This document shows, piece by piece, positions 25,424-32,389 of a stretch of DNA of 64,000 nt; the stretch's first letter is position 1; each line of letters opens with the position of its first letter. The position numbers and the translations under genes are program-made. Source of the DNA: Verrucomicrobiota bacterium. Lineage in GTDB: Bacteria > Verrucomicrobiota > Verrucomicrobiia > Opitutales > Opitutaceae. The notes under the pieces were generated by a model. The model had not been told where the DNA came from. It saw only the letters and a program-made list of their open reading frames with translations, and did not search any database. Location of the stretch: the NCBI GenBank assembly GCA_016235555.1, contig JACRKC010000058.1:1-64000 (forward strand). Direction: 5' to 3'.

Positions 25424-26533
25424 ATGCGCGCTGCCCGCGTCCTCGCCTTGCTGGCCGTCGGCGTGTGCTTCGCGCCGCTCCCCGGCGCCGACGCTCCGGC
25501 CATTTCCCCGGAGCGTTTACAGGAATACCTCAAGCAATACCCCGACGCCGACACCAACAAGGACGGCGTCCTCACGATCGAGGAAGCGCGCGCGTATCTG
25601 CGCCAGATGCGCGCGGGCAAGGCCGGCAAAGCGAAGAAAGCCGAATCGGCGACGACGAGCGCCGCGTTTCCGCCCACCTTCGCCAACGTTGCCTACGGCC
25701 CCCACGAACGGAACGTGCTCGATTTCTGGCGGGCGAAGTCCGACCAACCCACGCCCCTCGTCGTCTTCATCCACGGCGGCGGGTTCACCGCCGGCGACAA
25801 GTCCAAGGCCGGCGGCGCGGCGAAGATCAAACCGTTCCTCGACGCCGGGGTCTCGTTCGCCGCGATCAACTATCGCTACCGCACCACCGCGCCGATCCAG
25901 GACGTGCTCCGCGACTGCGCGCGAGCGATCCAGTTCATCCGCAGCAAGTCCGCCGAGTGGAACATCGACCAAACGCGCGTCGCGTCCTACGGCGGCTCCG
26001 CCGGCGCCGGCACGTCGCTCTGGCTCGCGTTTCACGACGACCTGGCGGACCCCACGAACGCCGATCCCGTGCTGCACGAATCGACGCGGCTCGTCTGCGC
26101 CGCCGCCAACTCCACGCAGTTCTCCTACGACATTCTGCGCTGGCCCGAGGTGCTCGGCGAAGAGGCCGCGCAGCGCTTCGGCGAAGGCACGGATGCGCCG
26201 CGTTTCTACGGCTTCAAGACGGACGACGAGTTGCGCTCCCCGGCCGGCCGGAAAATCCGCGCCGATTGCGACATGCTCGGCCTCATCACGCGCGACGATC
26301 CGCCCGTCTATCTCAACACCCCCCGCGCGTCCGGCCCGATCACCGACCGCGGCGAATTTCTCCACCACCCGCAACACGCCCGCACGGTCTACGATCGCTG
26401 TCGCGAGATCGGCGTCGTGGCTGTCGCGGATCTCCCAGGCTACGACCTCCGCCCGCCCGCGGGCGCGCCGCAAACCGAGCGCGAGTTTTTGCTCAAATAT
26501 CTCCTCGCGCCGGCGTCGACCGCGAAGCAGTAG
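25424..26533 (+). CDS. Exported EF-hand-bearing alpha/beta hydrolase, probable pseudo-esterase
   Basis: 369 aa. Signal peptide about 1-23. A single EF-hand-like loop (DADTNKDGVLTIEEA) at about 42-56 suggests Ca2+ binding. The alpha/beta hydrolase domain is at about 85-365: HGGGFTAGDK oxyanion strand, GGSAGAGTSLWLAF nucleophile elbow, and RDDPPVYL. The last three features match the hydrolase half of the 242-1822 protein closely, including the order of ADP-ESTRL segments. However, where that paralog has DVKHATT, this protein reads YDLRPPAGAPQ, with no His, so the catalytic triad seems incomplete. It may be inactive, may use another His, or may be a binding protein. Confidence 0.83.
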   Translation: MRAARVLALLAVGVCFAPLPGADAPAISPERLQEYLKQYPDADTNKDGVLTIEEARAYLRQMRAGKAGKAKKAESATTSAAFPPTFANVAYGPHERNVLDFWRAKSDQPTPLVVFIHGGGFTAGDKSKAGGAAKIKPFLDAGVSFAAINYRYRTTAPIQDVLRDCARAIQFIRSKSAEWNIDQTRVASYGGSAGAGTSLWLAFHDDLADPTNADPVLHESTRLVCAAANSTQFSYDILRWPEVLGEEAAQRFGEGTDAPRFYGFKTDDELRSPAGRKIRADCDMLGLITRDDPPVYLNTPRASGPITDRGEFLHHPQHARTVYDRCREIGVVAVADLPGYDLRPPAGAPQTEREFLLKYLLAPASTAKQ

Positions 26534-26543
26534 CGCTCGAGTC

Positions 26544-26612
26544 GTAGGTCGGGCTTTACGCCCGACATCTGTCCGACCCGGGCCGACGTGTCGGGGATAA
26601 ACCCCGACCTAC
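26544..26612 (+). repeat. BIME-like palindrome, GTAG/GTCGGG family
   Basis: GTAG, hairpin GTCGGGCTTTACGCCCGAC, spacer, hairpin GTCGGGGATAAACCCCGAC, CTAC. It fills most of the gap between two convergent genes and is a likely bidirectional terminator. Confidence 0.88.
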
Positions 26613-26621
26613 ACAACAGCT

Positions 26622-28139
26622 TCACCGCCCCGCCAGCTTCTTCTCCCACTTGAGCACCGCAGCCATCGTGCGGAAATCGAACGTCTTCGTCGTTTCGATC
26701 GTCCGCCGGATTGCACGGTAGACCTCGGGGTTCGCTTCGGCCAATTCCAGCCACCCGCCCAGTGCGCCAAAGTATTCGGGATGCGGCCCACCGGTGCCGT
26801 CGACGCGCACGTTGATGCCGTCGCGCGGCGGCGTGAGCACGTTTTGCAGCAGCGTTTGCGCGAAACGCCGCAGGTCACGCTCGTCGAACACCACACCGGC
26901 CCGTTGCGCCTGCGTGACCAGCGCGATGTCGAGCACGCCGTGCGAGGTGTCCTCGACGCGCGCGGTTTTCGGAAACTCCGGGATGTTGAACGACGGGCTG
27001 TTCGCGCGCGTCCAGCCCGTGGTCGTCACGGGTTCATACCAGTAGTTCCACACGTAGAGGTCGCGCGCGGCGTCGAGCGTGAGGCGATTCTTGAACAGCC
27101 GCGCCATCTTCTCGGCGCGCACCCGATACTCCGCCTTGCCGGTGAGCCGGTGGAGCGCGAGCTGCGCCGCCGTGTGCCGGCCGAGGTAGTTGAACGGCTC
27201 GCCGATATTGTCGTAGGGAAACGACTCGCCGCGCTCGCAGCACAGGTAATACCCCTCGCCTTCTCCGGGGCCATCGCGCCAGAGGCGACGCGACGCATCG
27301 GCATACGTCTCCTCCGCGGCCTGCACGAACCGCGCCGCCGCCGGCGCGAGCGCGGCCAACTGCGGCCGCGCTTTCACCTGCTCGGCAAACCGCAGCATCG
27401 GATGATAAATCACCCCGGCGTAGCCCATGTAGGCGAGCGTGATGGGCCGCAGCGTGAGCTGCTGCGCCTGCGGCACGCCGGCTGCCAGGACGGTCACGCG
27501 CAGCAGGTCTGAGTGCGTCGTGAAATGCCCGCGCCGCGGCGAAACCGTAAACTTCGGCGCGTTGACCGCCTTTTCCACGAAGCGCGCGTCACCCGGCTCC
27601 AGACTCAGATCGTCAAACTGCTCGGTGCGTCCGTAGTGCGCGTTGCTGATCTTCAGGGAAAACCGCCCGCCGGTGCCCGGCACCACTTCGATCCCCGTCT
27701 CGTCGTTGTAGGCCGCCGGACACGAGCGCAACGCCACGAGCACGCGGCCCGCCGCATCGATCACGCGGCCGTCCGCCACGACGTATTTCAAACCCATGCT
27801 CCACGCGGGGCGACTGTGACCCGAGCCATCCTTCACGCCGCTGCGGTCGTCGCGGTGCGTGAGCAGCCGGTCACCGCGCCGCGCGACCTCTTCGAGATAT
27901 TTCACCTCCTCCGTCGCCTCGAACATATCCACAAGCGCGTGCAGCGTGTGCGACTCGCCCCACGCGAGCACGCTGCCGTCGGGTCGGTCATTCCACGGGT
28001 CCGCCTTGGGCAGCTTGGCATACAAGGCCTCGGCGCGAGCCAACGTAAGATCGCCGCCAGGTTGCGCGGCGAACGTCACCGTCGAAACCATCGCGAAGCC
28101 CAACCCCAGTAAACATCCCTGGGGCAAGCCCCGGGGCAT
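26622..28139 (-). CDS. Exported six-hairpin-type (alpha/alpha) barrel protein, probable glycan-active enzyme
   Basis: 505 aa with this start; the frame is open to 28295, but upstream it runs through repeats. The ATG used lies in a palindromic repeat (28105-28140) and opens a signal peptide (MPRGLPQGCLLGLGFAMVST). An ATG at 28091 is an alternative. The body is helical with repeated Trp/Tyr/His-rich segments (GESHTLHALVDMFEAT, FPYDNIGEPFNYLGRHTAAQ, DLYVWNYWYEP, DTSHGVLDIALVTQA), the pattern of (alpha/alpha)6 barrels such as glucuronyl epimerases, unsaturated-uronyl hydrolases and alginate lyases. I cannot place it in a family. It is the last gene of the minus-strand cluster 32061 to 26622. Confidence 0.65.
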   Translation of the reverse strand: MPRGLPQGCLLGLGFAMVSTVTFAAQPGGDLTLARAEALYAKLPKADPWNDRPDGSVLAWGESHTLHALVDMFEATEEVKYLEEVARRGDRLLTHRDDRSGVKDGSGHSRPAWSMGLKYVVADGRVIDAAGRVLVALRSCPAAYNDETGIEVVPGTGGRFSLKISNAHYGRTEQFDDLSLEPGDARFVEKAVNAPKFTVSPRRGHFTTHSDLLRVTVLAAGVPQAQQLTLRPITLAYMGYAGVIYHPMLRFAEQVKARPQLAALAPAAARFVQAAEETYADASRRLWRDGPGEGEGYYLCCERGESFPYDNIGEPFNYLGRHTAAQLALHRLTGKAEYRVRAEKMARLFKNRLTLDAARDLYVWNYWYEPVTTTGWTRANSPSFNIPEFPKTARVEDTSHGVLDIALVTQAQRAGVVFDERDLRRFAQTLLQNVLTPPRDGINVRVDGTGGPHPEYFGALGGWLELAEANPEVYRAIRRTIETTKTFDFRTMAAVLKWEKKLAGR

Positions 28140-28140
28140 T
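28105..28140 (-). repeat. Palindromic repeat supplying the start codon of the downstream gene
   Basis: Variant of the CCGGAGCTTGCTCCGG hairpins at 22419 and 22551 (here CCCCGGGGCTTGCCCCAGGG on the minus strand). The ATG at 28139 belongs to it. Confidence 0.6.
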
Positions 28141-28176
28141 AGACCCATCCCACCATGCAACCTTCGACCACTCATT

Positions 28177-28232
28177 GTAGCGGCGAGCGCCAGCGAGCCG
28201 ACGCGCTTCGACTCGCTGGCGCTCGTCGCTAC
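28177..28232 (+). repeat. BIME-like palindrome, GTAG/CGGCGAGCGCC family
   Basis: GTAG ... CTAC with inverted arms GAGCGCCAGCGAG / CTCGCTGGCGCTC. Intergenic, in the 156 bp between the propeller gene stop (28296) and the next start. Confidence 0.85.
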
Positions 28233-28295
28233 CCAACCAAGGCGACGCATGCTTCGCGGTATCGGACCCAACGAGAATGAAATGATTTTCCTCAT

Positions 28296-30359
28296 CTACT
28301 CGGGCAGCGGGTAGCTAACAACATGTGAACCACCGGCGAAATAGATCCGCCCGCCCAGCACGTCGCCTCCGGAGGAGATCGGCACGGGCGACTTCGCCAC
28401 CCAGCTCACGGCGAAACTCGCATCGTCGATCCGCGCGATCCCTTTGGTGAACAGCACAAACGTGCGCCCGCGCTCGTCGCGCACCAGGGCCCGCGGACCT
28501 TGGCCCGTCACGACCGGCCCGAACGAATCCTTCAACTCCGCCGAGTGCACGACCGCGCGCTCCACCGGGTCGAACACAAAGAAACGCGAACGATCCACGA
28601 AACCGTAAACCAGCCCGCGCGGGCCGGGACCGAGGTCCACGTAAACCTGCGCCCCGGGAAAAACCGCCGCGTGCCACTCGATCTTTTTCGCCGTCACATC
28701 GAACACATACAGCTCGGCCTCCTTCGCCTTTTTCTCGCCGCCCGTGCCCGCGCCCGTCGTCGCACCGCCGAGAAACTTCGTCTCGGACAATGCGACCAAA
28801 CTCATCGTCGACTGCTGCGGCAGCAGTTGCTCGTGGGTGAGCAGCGTGCGGGTCTGCGCCGCCCGGTCCCAGATCAACAGCCCGCCGCCGGTCAGTCCGT
28901 AGCCGGGCGTGCCCGCCAGCACGATCGTGTGGCCGTCGGGCAGCGGGAGCAGATCGTGCGGGCGGTTGATGACGGCATCGCACTCGGTGAGAAAGCGTGG
29001 GTTGCCGCTCTTGCCGTTCTTGGCCGTATGCACCCACCGCTGCGCCGGATTCCACTCGAGCAGAAAGCCGTGCGTGTAGCCGCCGACGAAGAAGCGGTCG
29101 CCCTGCCGTGTCACCGTGTTGAACTGCCCGTGCGCGGGCCAGTTGTCCCACGCATCGCGCGCCGCATCGAAGCGGAACATCCGCATCGGAAACGCCGTGC
29201 CGCCCGTGATCGTGCCGTCCGGCGCCGCCGCCAGCGCGATCACGTGCGCGCCGTCGCTCGTGTAGTCGAACGTCACGCGTTTCGTTTCACCCGTCTTCGG
29301 ATCGCGCACGGTCAGCGTGCGTTCGACGGTGTCGCACACCTGCGCGACCCTGCCACTCGGAAACCGCGCGTGAAACAAACCCTGGTCGCCGGCGATGATC
29401 GGCCTCAGCTGCGCCGCCGGTTTCCCCGCGAGGGGCAGCGCTTTTCCCCCCGCCAGCTCAAACCACTTTGGGCCACCGGCGAGCGGCACCTCGGCAAACA
29501 CCTTGCCGCCGACATGACCGCGCACGGTGGCATAACCCGGCGCTCGCTCGCCCGTCGCAAACAACGCCTGCGTCCCGCCGGTGCGCGGATCGTGCGCGAC
29601 GATCTGCGCCGCCGCCGAGCCGATGCCGGCATAGACCCATCCGTCCGCTCCCGTCGCGATGCTGCGCGGATACTGAAACCAGTTCTCCGTGTTGGCCGAG
29701 CGCACCTCGGCGAACTTCCGCGTCGCGGGGTTGAAGGAGACCAGACCCGTGTTCGGGTAAGTCGCCGCCCAGATCGTGCCGTCGTCCGTCTCCGTCAGGC
29801 TCATCGCCATCTGCGGGGCGTTTTTCTGGAAGAAGGCGAACGCACGCTTCACCGGATCGAACTCGCTGAAATGATTCCCGAACACCGTGTAGTATTTGCC
29901 CCGACTCGAGAGCAGGGACGCGAACGGTCCATCGCCGCCCCACGGGTAAGGCGTGGCGAACTGCTCCGTCTTGCCCGTCTCCGCATCGATCATCAGCAGG
30001 GCGTAGCCACCGCGGTGATCGTAGAGCCAGACGAGCATCACGTCGCGGCCGGCGCCATCGCTGGTCGCCACCATGCCGCGGTGCTGACTGAGCGGCGTGG
30101 CGACGCCGTGGTCGACGAACCCGCCGCCAAGATCGCGGGAGGCGGCCGCGAGTCCCGCCGTCAGGCCGCACGCGAGGAGCAAAATGCCGAGCCATCCGCA
30201 ACGTAGCGGAAGCCGTGAGGCTTTCGCAGTTCGAGCGAAACGCTCACGCGTTCCGCTACAGGACGCGGTGGCCGAGGCCGTTTCACGGTGCTTGGGAAGG
30301 CCGCGCACGGAGTGCCCGGCCCACCCGTCCAACGCGCCCATCCAACGGTATCGATTCAT
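28296..30359 (-). CDS. Exported beta-propeller protein (SMP/NHL-like), repeat-bearing N-terminus
   Basis: 687 aa from the ATG that overlaps the preceding stop by ATGA (30356-30359). After about 50 residues, part of them encoded by the palindrome at 30203-30259, comes a hydrophobic segment (LGILLLACGLTAGLAAA, about 55-72) that would serve as signal peptide or anchor. The body has repeated propeller-blade strands (TDDGTIWAATYPNTGLVSFN, TGADGWVYAGIGSA, LPDGHTIVLAGTPGYGL, GPRGLVYGFVDRSRFFVFD). No catalytic motif recognised. A start after the repeat would give a normal signal peptide, but then translational coupling would be lost. Function unknown; possibly a lactonase-like or binding propeller. 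Confidence 0.75.
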   Translation of the reverse strand: MNRYRWMGALDGWAGHSVRGLPKHRETASATASCSGTRERFARTAKASRLPLRCGWLGILLLACGLTAGLAAASRDLGGGFVDHGVATPLSQHRGMVATSDGAGRDVMLVWLYDHRGGYALLMIDAETGKTEQFATPYPWGGDGPFASLLSSRGKYYTVFGNHFSEFDPVKRAFAFFQKNAPQMAMSLTETDDGTIWAATYPNTGLVSFNPATRKFAEVRSANTENWFQYPRSIATGADGWVYAGIGSAAAQIVAHDPRTGGTQALFATGERAPGYATVRGHVGGKVFAEVPLAGGPKWFELAGGKALPLAGKPAAQLRPIIAGDQGLFHARFPSGRVAQVCDTVERTLTVRDPKTGETKRVTFDYTSDGAHVIALAAAPDGTITGGTAFPMRMFRFDAARDAWDNWPAHGQFNTVTRQGDRFFVGGYTHGFLLEWNPAQRWVHTAKNGKSGNPRFLTECDAVINRPHDLLPLPDGHTIVLAGTPGYGLTGGGLLIWDRAAQTRTLLTHEQLLPQQSTMSLVALSETKFLGGATTGAGTGGEKKAKEAELYVFDVTAKKIEWHAAVFPGAQVYVDLGPGPRGLVYGFVDRSRFFVFDPVERAVVHSAELKDSFGPVVTGQGPRALVRDERGRTFVLFTKGIARIDDASFAVSWVAKSPVPISSGGDVLGGRIYFAGGSHVVSYPLPE
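30203..30259 (+). repeat. BIME-like palindrome inside the 5' end of the propeller gene
   Basis: GTAG, hairpin CGGAAGCCGTGAGGCTTTCG, hairpin CGAAACGCTCACGCGTTCCG, CTAC (57 bp). On the minus strand it reads open, between the overlapping start codon and the hydrophobic segment. Confidence 0.88.
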
Positions 30360-31141
30360 TGCTTCTCCTCCAATCCGAGAAACCTCACCGCATTGCGCCA
30401 CGCGACGCGTTCGCGATCGGCCGGCGAAAGGAAATCGAGGTTCTCCAATTTGATGAGCGACCCCGCGACGTAGTCGAACGGCAGGTGCGAGCCGAATGCG
30501 AGCGCCTCGACGCCGAGCGCGGCGATCAGCTTCGGCACCTCCTCGCGATACACCACCTGCAGCCGGGCAAAATCGATCAGCACGCGTCCGCGCAGACCGG
30601 CATCAGCGAGTTTCGCCCCGTCGAGGCCCGCCCAGTTGCTCAGGATGAAACGCAGCGTGGGAAACGCTTTCGCCGCGGCGAACAGCGACGCCACCGTGAG
30701 ATCCTCCGCGCGATCCCATGCGTGGCGCTGCCGGCGATCCTCCAAGCGCTGCGTGAGCAGCAACGGCACGCCAGCCGCCTCGATTTTCGTGAGCGCGGCG
30801 CGACCGGACTCGTCGTCGAGCGTGTAGCCGTGGTGCTCCGGCACGAGCGTGACGGCGCGGGCCTTCCACTCGCCGGTGATGGTGGCGAAGTCGCGCTCCC
30901 AGCCGGCGTATTTCGGATTCACCGTCGCCACCGGCACGAGGCGCTTCGGCCACGGTTGCACCTCGGCCCACAGCTCCTCGTTGCCGCGGTGCGCGTCGCG
31001 GTAGAAGACCGCGTGCAGCGACGAAACCAATGCGCGATCGATGCCGTGGCGGTCCAAGAGCGCGACGACCTCCGCGGCCGTCCGCGCGCGCAGGCTGCGA
31101 AACGGATAGTGGCCGACGTGGGCGTTGACGTCGAAGATCAC
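30356..31141 (-). CDS. Amidohydrolase_2-like protein with altered metal ligands
   Basis: 261 aa, no signal peptide, so probably cytoplasmic. TIM-barrel of the amidohydrolase_2 family, resembling its upstream neighbour. The usual HxH near the N-terminus reads NAH (FDVNAHVGHYPF), and the C-terminal metal Asp of the 'GSD.P' type reads GSHLPF. Either the family is a divergent one with other ligands or the enzyme is impaired. It overlaps both neighbours by four bases (ATGA at 31138-31141 and 30356-30359), so translation is coupled. Confidence 0.78.
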   Translation of the reverse strand: MIFDVNAHVGHYPFRSLRARTAAEVVALLDRHGIDRALVSSLHAVFYRDAHRGNEELWAEVQPWPKRLVPVATVNPKYAGWERDFATITGEWKARAVTLVPEHHGYTLDDESGRAALTKIEAAGVPLLLTQRLEDRRQRHAWDRAEDLTVASLFAAAKAFPTLRFILSNWAGLDGAKLADAGLRGRVLIDFARLQVVYREEVPKLIAALGVEALAFGSHLPFDYVAGSLIKLENLDFLSPADRERVAWRNAVRFLGLEEKQ

Positions 31142-32061
31142 GCCGTCCTCCGATCGAGCAGGCGCTGGTAGTTGCGCCAGAAGATGTCCTCGCGCTGCTC
31201 GGGCGAGAGATCCGCCGCGAGCACTTTACCGACGCAGCCTTCCATCGTGGAGTCCGTAGCGAAGAGCACGCGGCGGTGGCCGAGTTCGCGCACGCAGCGG
31301 CCGATGGCGTCGTCCTCGAGCACGCTGCCGCTCGTATCGAGGTAGACGTTGGGGAAATCGCGCAGCGCGCGGATCGCCCACTCCCAATCGCCGCCGCCGT
31401 TGATGTGGCCGAGCACGAGCATCAGCTCGGGATAGCGGCGCGAGAGCGCGCCGAAATCGAGGGCGTTCGAGGTTTTCGGCTGGAGCGCGAGCGTGCGCGG
31501 GTCGGTGAGATACGCGGAGTGGCCGAGGAACACGATGCGGCGCGCGATGCATTTCTCCGCGATCGGAAACACGGCGGGATCGGAATACTTGAACTGGTTG
31601 TAAAGCTTCACCCCGACCATGCCGGCGTCGACGCAGCGATCGATTTCGTCGAGGGCCGCGGCACCGTTGCCGGGTTGCACGAAACAGTAGCCGCCGATGC
31701 GCTGCGGGTAGCGCTTCATGGCGGCGAGCACAGCGTCGTTCGACTCGCGCACGAGCTCGATATTGGCCATGACGCCCGCCGTCACCGGACGCGAGCAGTA
31801 GAGTTTGTCGATGCCGAGTTTCCCGGCGGCGGCCACGAGGCGCTCGACCTCGGCCCAATCGGCGTTGGGCCGATGCGCGAGGCCGAAAACGTGGTTGTGG
31901 GCGTCGAGCTTGCGCAGCGTGCGCCAGTTGGCGGGAAGACCGCGCGGTGGCGCCGCCGTCGGCGTGTTGCTCTCCGCCGCCGCCGGCCGGGCACGCCCGG
32001 CCAGCGCGAGCGCGCCGAGCGCACCGGTGGTCTTGAGGAAGCTGCGGCGCGCGGGGTTCAT
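31138..32061 (-). CDS. Tat-exported amidohydrolase_2 family hydrolase
   Basis: 307 aa, started at the ATG of a Tat signal (NPARRSFLKTTGALGALALAG); upstream frame is not conserved-looking. TIM-barrel metal hydrolase: LDAHNHVFG gives the HxH pair, FLGHSAYL and VLGHINGGG the later His, and FATDS the Asp. All expected ligands are present, unlike the next gene. Such proteins act as lactonases, decarboxylases or hydrolases; a sugar-lactone substrate fits the setting. First gene of the overlapping unit 32061 to 28296. Confidence 0.83.
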   Translation of the reverse strand: MNPARRSFLKTTGALGALALAGRARPAAAESNTPTAAPPRGLPANWRTLRKLDAHNHVFGLAHRPNADWAEVERLVAAAGKLGIDKLYCSRPVTAGVMANIELVRESNDAVLAAMKRYPQRIGGYCFVQPGNGAAALDEIDRCVDAGMVGVKLYNQFKYSDPAVFPIAEKCIARRIVFLGHSAYLTDPRTLALQPKTSNALDFGALSRRYPELMLVLGHINGGGDWEWAIRALRDFPNVYLDTSGSVLEDDAIGRCVRELGHRRVLFATDSTMEGCVGKVLAADLSPEQREDIFWRNYQRLLDRRTA

Positions 32062-32389
32062 GAAGCGGAGCGATTTTTCGCAGGCGCCGCCCGTTCCGCC
32101 AAGCCCAGAAGGGGCCCAAAAAGGCCGGTGGCGGAGCGCCCGGCCTGCGATGGGCCGCGGCCTCGCCAGCGGACCGGCGGCGAACTCACCCGTCAGAGGG
32201 CTCCCGCGCCAGCCGCCCCTTTTTCGACGCTCTCTCAGCTCGAAGCGTGCAGTCGAACTCCCGCTCCCTCGCAACGGCGCCGTCCAGCGGTGGAGCGCGT
32301 TGGACCCAACGCGCTGGTTTGGAGAGCGTGCGAAAATCCTGAAAGCGCGTTGAGGGCAACGCGCTCCACCTCAACTACAACCTTCCGGC
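32062..32389. other. Intergenic region with a BIME, no gene
   Basis: 328 bp between the stop of the TonB receptor gene and the start of the amidohydrolase gene, both on the minus strand. It contains the palindrome 32290-32369 and a GC-rich hairpin near 32124-32146 (GGCCGG/CCGGCC). The promoter of the amidohydrolase unit should lie here; I see no convincing sigma-factor site. Confidence 0.6.
32290..32369 (+). repeat. BIME-like palindrome, GTGG/AGCGCGTTG family
   Basis: GTGG, hairpin AGCGCGTTGGACCCAACGCG, spacer, hairpin AGCGCGTTGAGGGCAACGCG, CCAC. It lies immediately 5' of the end of the receptor gene and may terminate its transcript. Confidence 0.88.
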
